The notes beneath the pieces were generated by a model, which saw nothing but the letters and a program-made list of their open reading frames with translations, ran no database searches and was not told the DNA's origin. Below, piece by piece: positions 26,024-34,708 of a DNA stretch of 64,000 bases. This stretch comes from Ferruginibacter sp. HRS2-29 (GTDB lineage Bacteria > Bacteroidota > Bacteroidia > Chitinophagales > Chitinophagaceae). Every line of letters begins with the position of its first letter. The stretch's first letter is position 1. The DNA lies in assembly GCF_024343615.1 (NCBI RefSeq), contig NZ_RJUB01000124.1:62001-126000 (forward strand), in the 5' to 3' direction. A program made the translations under genes and the position numbers.

Positions 26024-27895
26024 ATGAAATACTGTTTACTGATTTTCCTTTTATTACCCTTTACCTTACCGGCACAGCGCCGTGCGCCTGTTGACAGTCT
26101 TCTCCGTGCGGCAGATACCGAAACATCTGATAGCGCACTGCTGATCATTTACCAGCAACTCGGTAGTTACTACCAGGATAATAATGCCGGCAAAGCCATC
26201 GAATTTTTTGAAAAAGAAAATGCGCTCGCCAAACACTTGAACTGGCCGCTTAAGATCGGGAATAGTTTCTACGACCTCGGGTATACTTACCTCCTGATGT
26301 CGGATTTCAACAAGTCGCTTTACAATTACCAGCAATCATCTGTGTATTACGAGCAATTGAAAGACGATTACCGGCTTTCGAATGCGTATATGTCTATCGG
26401 AAATGTTTATTTCCAAAATAATGATTTCAAACATGTAGATGAGTATTATGATAAGGCGGAATACCTGATCCTCCGAATGAAAGACAGCGGCCAGCTGAAC
26501 AGCCTGTACGATTCCCGCGGGGTGAATTACGACCGGGCCGGAAAATTTGATTCGGCGGAGATCTGGCTCAAGCGTGCATACCTCATCGCACGGCTGATCA
26601 AGGCGGAAGATTACGCGATGAATTCTTTGTCGAACCTCTCGCTTACTTACAAACACATGAACCGTACGGATGAAGCGTTGCGTGGTTTCGATACGGTACT
26701 GACCTATTATCTCAAAACGAATGCGCCGAAAGATTACCTGTCGGCCATCTACAACAATATTGCTTCGGCCAATGCCCAGGCGGGACGGATACCACAGGCG
26801 CTCGAAGCCTTCAATAAAAGTATCGAGATCGGTAAAGCGGCTGGTGTAACTGCCGTGGTGATGGAAAACTACAGGAACATGTCGGATATGTTTGGGAACA
26901 TCCGGGATTTTGAAAAACAATCCATCTACCTGAAAAAATATTACCACCTGAAGGACAGCATTTTTACAGTGGATAATAAAAATGCGCTTACCGAACTGGA
27001 AGCTACTTATAAGGTAGATAAAAAGAACCTCGAGCTGGTGAAAAAAGATGCGGAAGTATCGCGTCAAAAAAATCAGCGGAATATATTCTTCATTATTGCA
27101 CTCGCCATCTTCGGAATATTGGGCGCACTCGCTTATTTCTATAGCCGGATAAAAAATAAAAATGCGTTGCTGCAGCAGCAAAATATCCAGATCAATGAGC
27201 AGAAGAATGAGTTGCAGACATTGAACCAGGTGAAGGACCGCCTGTTCAGCATCATCAGCCACGATCTGCGTAATCCGTTGGTGACGCTTCGTTCGTACCT
27301 GGCGTTGGCCGATAATGATGCGATCGCCCCGGAAAAAAAGCAGCAATTCAAATTGCAGACGATGAACGCGGTTTCGCAAACCGGCGATATGCTGGATAAC
27401 CTGTTGGCCTGGGCAAATGTGCAGATCAAGAACACAAAAGCCAGCGTGGTTCCTGTCAGTATCCCTGATCTGGTGGAAGATATGTTAAGTAATGTGGCGG
27501 CGCAATCTTTTCAAAAGCAATTATCCATACAAAAAGATATACAGGTAAATATGGTGCCCGGCGATTACGATATTCTTTCCATCGCTTTGCGCAACCTGCT
27601 CACCAATGCCATCAAGTATAGCGATGAGAAAAAGACAATCAATGTACTGGCTACCCGCGATGAAAAAAATAATTTTATAACTGTACAAGATGAAGGGGTA
27701 GGGCTTACAGCCGAGCAGATCAATAGTATCTTGTCTAACCAGAATGATACCACCAAAGGCACCAAAGGTGAAAAAGGAAGCGGCCTTGGGTTATTCCTGG
27801 TGAGAGAACTGTTACAAAAAATAAATGCTACGCTTAAGATTGAAAGCGAGCCGGGGAAGGGTAGTAGCTTTGTTATTGTGTTGCCTGTTTTGTAA
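26024..27895 (+). CDS. TPR-containing sensor histidine kinase
   Basis: 623 aa. A signal peptide (MKYCLLIFLLLPFTLPAQ) precedes a periplasmic TPR array (about 35-320; NSFYDLGYTYLLMSDFNKSLYNY, AIYNNIASANAQAGRIPQALEAF). A transmembrane helix (IFFIIALAIFGILGALAYFYS, about 352-372) and a coiled-coil linker follow. The HisKA domain has phospho-acceptor His413 in FSIISHDLRNPLVTL, and the HATPase_c domain has N box LRNLLTNAIKYS, G1 VQDEGVGL and G2 GEKGSGLGLFLV. It is encoded 14 bp after its LytTR partner. LytTR regulators more often pair with the LytS-type His_kinase family, so a HisKA partner is worth noting. Confidence 0.92.
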   Translation: MKYCLLIFLLLPFTLPAQRRAPVDSLLRAADTETSDSALLIIYQQLGSYYQDNNAGKAIEFFEKENALAKHLNWPLKIGNSFYDLGYTYLLMSDFNKSLYNYQQSSVYYEQLKDDYRLSNAYMSIGNVYFQNNDFKHVDEYYDKAEYLILRMKDSGQLNSLYDSRGVNYDRAGKFDSAEIWLKRAYLIARLIKAEDYAMNSLSNLSLTYKHMNRTDEALRGFDTVLTYYLKTNAPKDYLSAIYNNIASANAQAGRIPQALEAFNKSIEIGKAAGVTAVVMENYRNMSDMFGNIRDFEKQSIYLKKYYHLKDSIFTVDNKNALTELEATYKVDKKNLELVKKDAEVSRQKNQRNIFFIIALAIFGILGALAYFYSRIKNKNALLQQQNIQINEQKNELQTLNQVKDRLFSIISHDLRNPLVTLRSYLALADNDAIAPEKKQQFKLQTMNAVSQTGDMLDNLLAWANVQIKNTKASVVPVSIPDLVEDMLSNVAAQSFQKQLSIQKDIQVNMVPGDYDILSIALRNLLTNAIKYSDEKKTINVLATRDEKNNFITVQDEGVGLTAEQINSILSNQNDTTKGTKGEKGSGLGLFLVRELLQKINATLKIESEPGKGSSFVIVLPVL

Positions 27896-27911
27896 GCTCA
27901 GCCCGTGTTCT

Positions 27912-28059
27912 CGCCGTTTAGCTGTTTTCTCGCCGTTGTTGGTGTTTCTAGCCTTTGTTGATGTAATCACCAACAACTTTGTAGCCTTTCGCCTTTGTTG
28001 GGTGTTATCACCCACAACTTTTATCGCAGTTGTTGAGTGCTGTCCGAGAACGGCGAGAA
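27912..28059. repeat. degenerate cluster of GTTGTTGGTG palindromes
   Basis: Three to four imperfect copies of GCCGTTGTTGGTG/CACCAACAAC words, with CTCGCCG at 27911-27935 mirrored by CGGCGAG at 28051-28057. It occupies the convergent gap between the kinase gene and the clan AA protease gene. Confidence 0.65.
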
Positions 28060-28075
28060 AATTCCTGACCCCAAT

Positions 28076-28492
28076 TTATCCCCTGTATACCGCCATATCC
28101 GGGTGATCCGGATGAACGATCAGTTCCTGGCGCTGCGGATGTATCAATACATCCATTTCTTCCAAAGGTATGGCGCCTAATAAGGGTTCGCTGTTACCGG
28201 GAAGAACCACGGCACTACACGTAGCCGTTCGATTAGCGAACTTTACCATCAATGGCCCGACAATATCAAATTCACCCACAGTCTCATCCGCCATCCGTAT
28301 TTTTCTTTTTTCTATGAAAGGCAGATCAAGCACTGCCTGAATATTCTCGTTAATAACCATCATGTACGCACCAGTATCTACCAATATATTTACATGTATC
28401 CTCTTTATTTCATCTTCACCAATAAGATGCCGCTTGGCATCAAGTATATCAAGTGCATTTATCAATTCTATATCCGCATAAACATAGCCCAT
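28076..28492 (-). CDS. clan AA (retropepsin-like) aspartic protease
   Basis: 138 aa from ATG 28492 (MGYVYADIELIN). The longer upstream frame to 28558 is less plausible. The catalytic motif HVNILVDTGAYMMVIN matches the D-T/S-G signature of retropepsin-like proteases, and LLGAIPLEEMDVLI is the typical second element. With a single DTG motif it would act as a dimer, as in retroviral proteases. Soluble, no signal peptide. A physiological substrate is not known for these short bacterial versions. Confidence 0.8.
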   Translation of the reverse strand: MGYVYADIELINALDILDAKRHLIGEDEIKRIHVNILVDTGAYMMVINENIQAVLDLPFIEKRKIRMADETVGEFDIVGPLMVKFANRTATCSAVVLPGNSEPLLGAIPLEEMDVLIHPQRQELIVHPDHPDMAVYRG

Positions 28493-28526
28493 AAAAATAT
28501 TTTTTTGACGAAGTAAATGTAGAGAT

Positions 28527-28565
28527 AATAAAAATGAGCGCCTATAAAAGACACTCATTTTTATT
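28527..28565. repeat. hairpin upstream of the clan AA protease gene
   Basis: Perfect 12-bp arms AATAAAAATGAG/CTCATTTTTATT around a 15-nt loop, 35 bp upstream of the protease start. It may be a 5'-UTR hairpin or a terminator acting on plus-strand readthrough. Confidence 0.55.
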
Positions 28566-28582
28566 TAGTTTAACTGTAAGAA

Positions 28583-28677
28583 AGTTCAAAAGGTTTAAAA
28601 GTTCAAAAGGTTCAAAAAGTCAGCATTTTTACGACATGCATTTAACCTTTTGAACCTTTTGAACTTTTAAACCTTTA
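28583..28677. repeat. 95-bp dispersed element, copy 1 (TTCAAAAGG arms)
   Basis: AAGTTCAAAAGGTTTAAAAG-type words on the left are mirrored by CCTTTTGAACCTTTTGAACTTT on the right, around the core GTCAGCATTTTTACGACATG. A second copy with nearly the same core is at 29999-30083. Confidence 0.75.
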
Positions 28678-29029
28678 TCGCCGTTGTTTATCGCCGTTGT
28701 TGCTGTTATCATAAACAACTTTCCCCGGAATTTTCTCCTGATAAAGTATGCAGCGTTCCATTTTTAAACATGGGGAAAAAGTCAGAGTTCGGGGTTTTAA
28801 TATGGACAGGCCAGGTGAAATTTCTGTGATGTTGTTGGTGAAAACACCAACAACGGCAATAAATGCATTAACCTTTTGAACCTCCTGAACTTTTGAACCT
28901 TTTGAACCTTTAAACCTTTTGAACTTTTAAAACCTTTGCGCCTTTGCGTGAAACGTCCTTTTTACAATTATTTTATCCTCTGCTTTAATCTTTTCTACGC
29001 CAAACCAGTCGTAGCAAAAATTTTATTTT
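28678..29029. other. 352-bp intergenic stretch of mixed phrase repeats
   Basis: Contains GTTGTTGGTGAAAACACCAACAAC at 28831-28854, a degenerate copy near 28680-28721, and CCTTTTGAACCT runs at 28870-28929 that resemble the right arm of the 95-bp element. AACCTTTGCGCCTTTGCGTG follows at 28930-28949. It precedes the outer-membrane barrel gene; no coding frame was recognised. Confidence 0.55.
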
Positions 29030-29719
29030 ATGCGAAGCAAATATCTTTTCGCAGCATTGGTAACCATGTTACTAACGACTGCCTATGCAGAAGCCCAAAC
29101 CATCATAGTACCCGGACGCGGGGGATATTACCGCCAGCGGCCACGGCGGATGGTAAAGCCAAGGCCACAGAACATGCGCCAACAACCACAACTCCCCAAA
29201 TTTGAACCTACCGTAAACCTTTCCTTCGGCTACGGTTTCCCCAACCTCGACAAAGATTATCTACCGGAATATTACAATGCTTACAGCGGAAGCGTGAACC
29301 AGACGGGGCCTGTTACCGGCTCTATCGATTACCATTTCAGCCGCAATATGAGTATAGGCGCTACCGTGATGTATGGAAAAGTGAGTGCGCCATATTATTA
29401 TGGTAGCAATAATACGTTCATCCCGGATTTTAACGCAAAGCTCGAAAGCTGGGCATTTATGCTGAACCTGAAAAGCTATATTCCCACAACAGGAAAAGTG
29501 AGCCCGTATTTCCGCGGCTCCATCGGGGTAAATACCTGGGATCAAACGTATACGGATGCAGGAGGGAGAAAACTCAATATGCCGGAAGTGGATCTACCCG
29601 ACCTGGCCTACCAGGTGGGTGTGGGCGCAGAATTCAAACTATCAAAAAATGCCGGATTTTTTGCCGAGGCGGGGTACGGGAAATATATTTTGCATGGGGG
29701 ATTGATGTTTAAGTTTTAG
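29030..29719 (+). CDS. outer-membrane beta-barrel protein
   Basis: 229 aa. Signal peptide MRSKYLFAALVTMLLTTAYAEAQ, then a basic Pro/Arg/Gln-rich linker (PGRGGYYRQRPRRMVKPRPQ). About eight beta-strands follow with aromatic girdles (VNLSFGYGFPNL, MSIGATVMYGK, SWAFMLNLKSYI, SPYFRGSIGVNTWD, YQVGVGAEF, GFFAEAGYGKYILHGGLMFKF). The terminal Phe preceded by alternating hydrophobics is typical of a BAM substrate. It fits the OmpA/OmpW-like small barrel superfamily; cargo or partner unknown. Confidence 0.8.
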   Translation: MRSKYLFAALVTMLLTTAYAEAQTIIVPGRGGYYRQRPRRMVKPRPQNMRQQPQLPKFEPTVNLSFGYGFPNLDKDYLPEYYNAYSGSVNQTGPVTGSIDYHFSRNMSIGATVMYGKVSAPYYYGSNNTFIPDFNAKLESWAFMLNLKSYIPTTGKVSPYFRGSIGVNTWDQTYTDAGGRKLNMPEVDLPDLAYQVGVGAEFKLSKNAGFFAEAGYGKYILHGGLMFKF

Positions 29720-29739
29720 CGGTTTCCCGCAAGGTTCTA

Positions 29740-29798
29740 AAGAATAAATACAAAAGGCGCACGGATGATTAACCGTAGCGCCTTTTGTATTTATTCTT
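29740..29798. terminator. long hairpin terminator after the barrel gene
   Basis: Arms of about 25 bp (AAGAATAAATACAAAAGGCGC.ACGG / CCGTAGCGCCTTTTGTATTTATTCTT), near perfect, with an 8-nt loop. The right arm ends in a T-rich stretch, 20 bp past the barrel stop. Confidence 0.8.
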
Positions 29799-29809
29799 AG
29801 CGAGCCTGT

Positions 29810-29990
29810 GCCGTTGTTGGTGTTATCACCAACAACATACTCAATATGATCACTCTTCTGGGAAATTTAGCATACGGAGATGGATAACTTCAACATGCTA
29901 CTCATTTCGCTGTATGAATCATTATTAGAAAAAGTTGGGAGGTTGTTGGTGATAACACTCAACAACGGCGAAAAAAACACCAACAACGGC
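29810..29990. repeat. two GTTGTTGGTG palindrome copies
   Basis: GCCGTTGTTGGTGTTATCACCAACAAC at 29810-29836 and a compound copy at 29942-29990 (GTTGTTGGTG-ATAA-CACTCAACAACGGCG plus CACCAACAACGGC). They flank a 62-codon frame at 29880-30068 that looks non-coding because it runs through the repeats. Confidence 0.7.
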
Positions 29991-29998
29991 AAAAAAAA

Positions 29999-30083
29999 GT
30001 TCAAAAGGTTCAAGAAGTCAGCATTTTTTACGAAATGCATTAACCTTTTGAACCTCTTGAACTTTTAAACCTTTTAAACCTTT
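29999..30083. repeat. 95-bp dispersed element, copy 2
   Basis: AGTTCAAAAGGTTCAAGAAGTCAGCATTTTTTACGAAATGCATTAACC then CCTTTTGAACCTCTTGAAC. The core and arms match copy 1 at 28583-28677. It abuts the secA stop codon, so it lies in the secA 3' end on the minus strand. Confidence 0.75.
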
Positions 30084-33000
30084 ATGCTCCCTGTCCGTGA
30101 CAGTTCTTATATTTTTTTCCGCTTCCGCAAGGGCAAGGGTCGTTGCGGCCGATTTTTGGTTCCACACGAACCGGTTCTTGTTTTACCGGTGTGGAAGGGT
30201 CAAAATAATCCCTTTCATTGGCGGCATAATCATCCCCTGCTGCATCAATCTCAGCCTTGTTCACATTCATCTTGCTCATATCGGTTTTCTCTTCCCTACC
30301 TTCTTTGATACGCTGGTTGCTGGATGGCTCCATCGGTATGGCAGCATGGCTCAGGAAACTCACGATATCCTTGTTCACCTGGTCATCCATCTGCTTGAAC
30401 GCCTGGAATGCTTCGATCTTGTAGATCACCAGCGGATCCTTCTGTTCGTAACCCGCTGTCTGTACACTATGGCGCAGGTCATCCATCGAACGGAGATGTT
30501 CTTTCCAGGCATCATCTATCAATGTAAGGGTAATGCCACGTTCCAATGCATTGCCCAGCTCGGCGCCATCCGTTTCAAGATATTTATCCAGGTTGGCCAG
30601 CGCCATCACACCCTTTTTGCCATCGGTGAAAGGAACCTGTACATTTTGTATATGGTTACCCTGCTCCTTGCGGATGTTGGTGATGATAGGTTTGGTTTGC
30701 TCCGCAATCGCCACTTTTTTCCTGCTGTAATGCGTGATGGCTTCGGTATACAATTGCTCGGTGAGTGTATTTACATTTCCTCTGTTGAGGTCGTCGGCAG
30801 TGATGGCTGTATCGATACCAAAATTCATGATGGCAGCCAGTTTGAAGCCTTCGTGATCGCTTCCTTCCTTGAAAGAATTGATCAGCCCTTCCGCTACTGA
30901 GTAGAAAGCGTTGTCAAGATCCAGCGCCAGCCTTTCCCCAAACAATGCGTGGTTACGTTTGCCGTATACCACATTACGTTGTTTGTTCATCACATCATCA
31001 TATTCCAGCAAACGCTTACGGATGCCGAAGTTATTTTCTTCCACTTTTTTCTGCGCCCTTTCAATGCTCTTGGTGATCATGCTATGCTGGATCACTTCGC
31101 CTTCCTTGTAACCCATACGGTCCATCAGGCTGGCAATACGTTCGCTACCGAACATACGCATCAGATCGTCTTCCAATGCCACGAAGAAACTGGAAGTACC
31201 CGGATCACCCTGGCGACCGGCACGGCCACGCAACTGCCTGTCTACACGACGGCTTTCATGACGCTCTGTACCTATGATGGCCAAACCGCCCGCTTCTTTT
31301 ACACCAGGCCCCAGCTTGATATCCGTACCACGACCAGCCATGTTGGTAGCAATGGTAACCGCTCCCGCAAAACCTGCTTCGGCTACTACCTGCGCTTCCT
31401 TACTGTGCTGTTTCGCATTGAGTACGTTGTGCGGGATATTTTTTTGTTTCAGCATCCTGCTCAGCAATTCACTCACTTCTACCGAAGTGGTACCCACCAG
31501 TGTGGGCCTGCCTGCCAGGCGCATTTTTTCTACTTCGTCAATAACCGCTTTATATTTTTCACGCTTGGTCTTGAACACCAGATCCTGCTCATCTTTACGG
31601 ATAGCTTTTACATTGGTAGGGATGGAAACCACATCCAGTTTGTAAATGCTCCACAATTCCGCCGCTTCAGTTTCGGCAGTACCGGTCATACCGGCAAGTT
31701 TGTGGTACATCCTGAAATAATTCTGTAAAGTAACGGTGGCGTAAGTCTGGGTAGATGCTTCGATCTTCACGTTTTCTTTCGCTTCTATCGCCTGGTGCAA
31801 CCCGTCGGAATACCTTCTTCCATCAAGGATACGCCCGGTTTGTTCATCCACGATCTTCACCGCTTCGTCCATCACCACGTATTCTACATCTTTATCGAAT
31901 AAAGTATAGGCTTTCAGCAATTGCTGCGCAATGTGAATGCGTTCTGCTTTTGCCGAATATTCGTTCATCAGGTTTTCCTTGCGCTGCAGTTTTTCTTCAG
32001 CGGCCAGATCTGTCTTGTCGATATCTGCCAGTTTGGTAGCGATATCCGGCAGGATGAAGAATTCAGGATCTTCACCATTGCGGGTGATCAATGAAATACC
32101 ATTATCTGTCAGTTCAACCTGGTTGTTTTTTTCATCGATGCTGAAATACAGTTCGGAGTCAACTTTCGGCATTTCTTTCTGCTGATCGGCAATGTAGTAG
32201 TTTTCGCTTTTCTGCAGTTTCACCCTGATACCCGGCTCGCTCAAAAATTTGATCAAAGCGCTGTTCTTCGGCAACCCACGGTGTGCACGCATGAGCGCCA
32301 GGCCGCCATCTTTAGGATCGTCGTTGCCTTCGGCTATTTTCTTTTTTGCTTCAATCAGGTATTGGTTCACGGCTTTGCGTTGCGCTTCCACCAGTTTTTC
32401 GATCCTTGGTTTGAGGTCGAAGAATTGCTGGGTGTTATCGCTGTGGCCAATCGGCCCGCTGATGATCAACGGGGTACGGGCATCATCGATCAATACGCTA
32501 TCCACCTCATCCACCATAGCGAAGTGGTGTTTGCGTTGTACCATTTCATCCGGAGAATGCACCATGTTATCCCTCAGGTAATCGAAGCCAAATTCGTTGT
32601 TGGTACCATAAGTGATATCGGCATTGTATGCGTTGCGACGGGCATCGCCATTTGGTTCGTGTTTATCAATACAATCCACTCTCAGTCCGAGCCATTCGAA
32701 GATCGGGCCGTTCCACTCGCTATCCCTGCGGGCAAGGTAATCGTTCACGGTTACGATGTGCACCCCTTCACCGGCCAATGCATTAAGGTAAGAAGGAAGC
32801 GTACTCACGAGGGTTTTACCTTCACCGGTAGCCATTTCGGCGATCCTGCCGGAATGTAATACCGCACCGCCAATGAGCTGTACATCGTAATGCACCATGT
32901 TCCAGGTAACCTGCCCGCCTGCGGCCAGCCAGGTATTTTTATAGATTGCTTTATCGCCCTGGATGATCACATTGTCTTTTTTAGCGGCCAGTTCCTTATC

Positions 33001-33405
33001 CAGTTCGGTAGCGGTAGATTCCAGGGTTTCGTTCTCTTTAAACCGGCGGCTGGTTTCTTTCACCACGGCAAAAGCTTCGGGAAGCAATTCGTTCAGCACT
33101 TCTTCGATCTTTGCATCCCGCTGTTTTTTCAGTTCGTCCACTTCCTTGTAGATATCGTCCCTTCCGTTGATATCGGCTACAGGAAGCGATTCGGCAGCCA
33201 GTTTTTTAGTGTCGATCTCGGCATCTACCGAAGAAAGGTGATTTTTGATCCTTTCCTTGAATTCAATTGTTTTGCCACGTAGCTGGTCATTGCTCAACGA
33301 TTGGTACGAAGCAAAAAACTGGTTTGTTTTCTCAACAAGCGGCTGGATCTTCTTTACATCCTTTTCACTTTTGTTACCCCCGAAGAGTTTGGAAATAATG
33401 CTCAT
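30082..33405 (-). CDS. secA: preprotein translocase ATPase SecA
   Basis: Motor that pushes unfolded preproteins through SecYEG. At 1107 aa it is about 200 longer than E. coli SecA, with an N-terminal insertion of roughly 80 residues, as is usual in Bacteroidota. Walker A EMATGEGKTLVSTLPSYLNAL is near residue 195, DEAD-type MVDEVDSVLIDDARTPLI near 300, the preprotein cross-linking region follows, then motif V-VI TNMAGRGTDIKLG and RQLRGRAGRQGDPG. The C-terminus has the zinc-binding SEC-C tail CPCGSGKKYKNCHG. A TACCTTTG promoter element sits 96 bp upstream. Confidence 0.98.
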   Translation of the reverse strand: MSIISKLFGGNKSEKDVKKIQPLVEKTNQFFASYQSLSNDQLRGKTIEFKERIKNHLSSVDAEIDTKKLAAESLPVADINGRDDIYKEVDELKKQRDAKIEEVLNELLPEAFAVVKETSRRFKENETLESTATELDKELAAKKDNVIIQGDKAIYKNTWLAAGGQVTWNMVHYDVQLIGGAVLHSGRIAEMATGEGKTLVSTLPSYLNALAGEGVHIVTVNDYLARRDSEWNGPIFEWLGLRVDCIDKHEPNGDARRNAYNADITYGTNNEFGFDYLRDNMVHSPDEMVQRKHHFAMVDEVDSVLIDDARTPLIISGPIGHSDNTQQFFDLKPRIEKLVEAQRKAVNQYLIEAKKKIAEGNDDPKDGGLALMRAHRGLPKNSALIKFLSEPGIRVKLQKSENYYIADQQKEMPKVDSELYFSIDEKNNQVELTDNGISLITRNGEDPEFFILPDIATKLADIDKTDLAAEEKLQRKENLMNEYSAKAERIHIAQQLLKAYTLFDKDVEYVVMDEAVKIVDEQTGRILDGRRYSDGLHQAIEAKENVKIEASTQTYATVTLQNYFRMYHKLAGMTGTAETEAAELWSIYKLDVVSIPTNVKAIRKDEQDLVFKTKREKYKAVIDEVEKMRLAGRPTLVGTTSVEVSELLSRMLKQKNIPHNVLNAKQHSKEAQVVAEAGFAGAVTIATNMAGRGTDIKLGPGVKEAGGLAIIGTERHESRRVDRQLRGRAGRQGDPGTSSFFVALEDDLMRMFGSERIASLMDRMGYKEGEVIQHSMITKSIERAQKKVEENNFGIRKRLLEYDDVMNKQRNVVYGKRNHALFGERLALDLDNAFYSVAEGLINSFKEGSDHEGFKLAAIMNFGIDTAITADDLNRGNVNTLTEQLYTEAITHYSRKKVAIAEQTKPIITNIRKEQGNHIQNVQVPFTDGKKGVMALANLDKYLETDGAELGNALERGITLTLIDDAWKEHLRSMDDLRHSVQTAGYEQKDPLVIYKIEAFQAFKQMDDQVNKDIVSFLSHAAIPMEPSSNQRIKEGREEKTDMSKMNVNKAEIDAAGDDYAANERDYFDPSTPVKQEPVRVEPKIGRNDPCPCGSGKKYKNCHGQGA

Positions 33406-33500
33406 TAATTAGTTATATAGTGTTGAAATAATCGTGTTTGGTTCGTTTTTTTAGTCAAATATGGTGCTATCCTGAAAATATCGCCAAATTGACAGGGCAG

Positions 33501-33508
33501 CAAAGGTA
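33501..33508 (-). promoter_or_regulatory. Bacteroidota -7 promoter element for secA
   Basis: The minus strand reads TACCTTTG, an exact TAnnTTTG match, 96-103 bp before the secA ATG. Confidence 0.5.
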
Positions 33509-33718
33509 ATTATTAATGGATAATGGATAATGGTTTAATGGATAATTAAGTGAATAGTGAATTGTCAATGGTCAAATCCTTTAAGTTTACTATAAAACCG
33601 GGGTAATATTCAATTAGAATTTAATATCAAACCGGGCGAAAGCCCATTTTACTTTTAGTTTTTCGATGCGAAGGGCCAATTATCCATTATCCATTATTCA
33701 ATTTTCCATTAAAAATCT

Positions 33719-33726
33719 TACTTTTG
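33719..33726 (+). promoter_or_regulatory. Bacteroidota -7 promoter element for atpG
   Basis: TACTTTTG matches TAnnTTTG exactly and lies 24 bp upstream of the atpG ATG at 33750. It supports independent transcription of atpG and the start chosen for it. Confidence 0.6.
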
Positions 33727-33749
33727 CACACCAAATAAATATACATCAA

Positions 33750-34631
33750 ATGAGTGGTGCATTAAAAGAGGTTAGAAACCGGATAAAAAGCGTACAAAGT
33801 ACCCAACAGATCACGAAAGCCATGAAAATGGTGAGTGCGGCAAAATTGCGCAGGGCGCAGGATGCCATTACACAAATGAGGCCTTATGCGCAGAAACTAC
33901 AGGAAATGCTGAGCAATATCGTGAGCACCAGCGAAGGCGATGTAGCTATTGACCTGGCCACTGAAAGGCCGGTGGAAAACGTACTGATCCTGCTCGTTAC
34001 CAGCGACAGGGGATTGTGCGGCGGTTACAACAGTAACCTCATCAAGCTGGCCAAATCACTCGTAAAAGATAAATACCCCTCACAATTAGCGGCAGGAAAA
34101 GTGCGTTTTTTGCCTATTGGTAAGAAAGGGTACGAGCATTTTTCCAAGAACGGTTTCAAAGTAGTAGATACCTATTGGGATATATTCACCGGGTTGAGCT
34201 TCGAAAAAGTGCAGACGGCTGCGCAATACGCGATGAACGCATTTGCCAATAAAGAAGTGGATGCGGTGGAAATCGTGTACAGCGAGTTCAAGAATGCCGC
34301 TTCACAGGTGTATATCGCCGAGCAGTTTTTACCGGTAAAAAAAGTAGCGGAAACAGGCAGCAGGAAAAAATCGGATTTCATTTTCGAACCGAGTAAGGAA
34401 GTACTGATCGCCGAACTGATGCCGAAAATCCTGAACACCCAATTGTACAAAGCCGTACTCGATGGTAATGCCAGCGAACACGGCGCCCGTATGACTGCGA
34501 TGGATAAAGCGAGCGACAATGCCAACGAGTTGCTGAAATCATTAAAGATCAGTTACAACCGTGCAAGGCAGGCGGCTATCACTACCGAGCTTACAGAGAT
34601 CGTGAGTGGAGCGGCAGCGCTGCAAGGCTAA
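33750..34631 (+). CDS. atpG: F0F1 ATP synthase subunit gamma
   Basis: 293 aa from ATG 33750 (MSGALKEVRNRIKSVQSTQQ), the conserved start of the family; upstream in-frame codons overlap intergenic repeats. The central shaft couples proton flow to rotation in F1. The N-terminal coiled-coil helix has ITKAMKMVSAAKLRRAQ, the middle has LLVTSDRGLCGGYNSNLI, and the C-terminal helix has MTAMDKASDNANELLKSLKISYNRARQAAITTELTEIVSGAAAL. The gene is separate from other atp genes: secA is divergent upstream and scpB follows. Confidence 0.96.
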   Translation: MSGALKEVRNRIKSVQSTQQITKAMKMVSAAKLRRAQDAITQMRPYAQKLQEMLSNIVSTSEGDVAIDLATERPVENVLILLVTSDRGLCGGYNSNLIKLAKSLVKDKYPSQLAAGKVRFLPIGKKGYEHFSKNGFKVVDTYWDIFTGLSFEKVQTAAQYAMNAFANKEVDAVEIVYSEFKNAASQVYIAEQFLPVKKVAETGSRKKSDFIFEPSKEVLIAELMPKILNTQLYKAVLDGNASEHGARMTAMDKASDNANELLKSLKISYNRARQAAITTELTEIVSGAAALQG

Positions 34632-34708
34632 TGGATAATTGATAATGGACAATTGATAATGGTTCTATAATTTAACATGTTACAATAACAGGGGATATTA
34701 CACTACGC

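Larger units (their letters stand above)
33406..33749. other. 344-bp divergent region between secA and atpG
   Basis: Holds both promoters. TAATGGATAATGGATAATGG (from 33515) and the opposite-sense TTATCCATTATCCATTATTC (from 33680) form arms about 160 bp apart. GTGAATAGTGAATTGTCAATGGTC lies at 33551-33574. No gene was recognised; the in-frame extension of atpG upstream of 33750 runs through these repeats and is rejected. Confidence 0.55.

Noticed and set aside
27825..28106. 93-codon plus-strand frame overlapping the kinase end
   Set aside because: Overlaps the HATPase domain in another frame and continues into palindromic repeats.
29880..30068. 62-codon plus-strand frame (MDNFNMLLISLYESLLEKVG)
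   Set aside because: Most of it runs through GTTGTTGGTG and TTCAAAAGG repeats, giving low-complexity Asn/Lys/Leu sequence.
30084..33282. Several long plus-strand frames (up to 267 codons)
   Set aside because: Antisense shadows of secA with no recognisable domains.
33666..33749. N-terminal extension of AtpG by 28 residues
   Set aside because: The extension passes through TTATCCATTATCC repeats and the -7 promoter element; ATG 33750 gives the conserved start.
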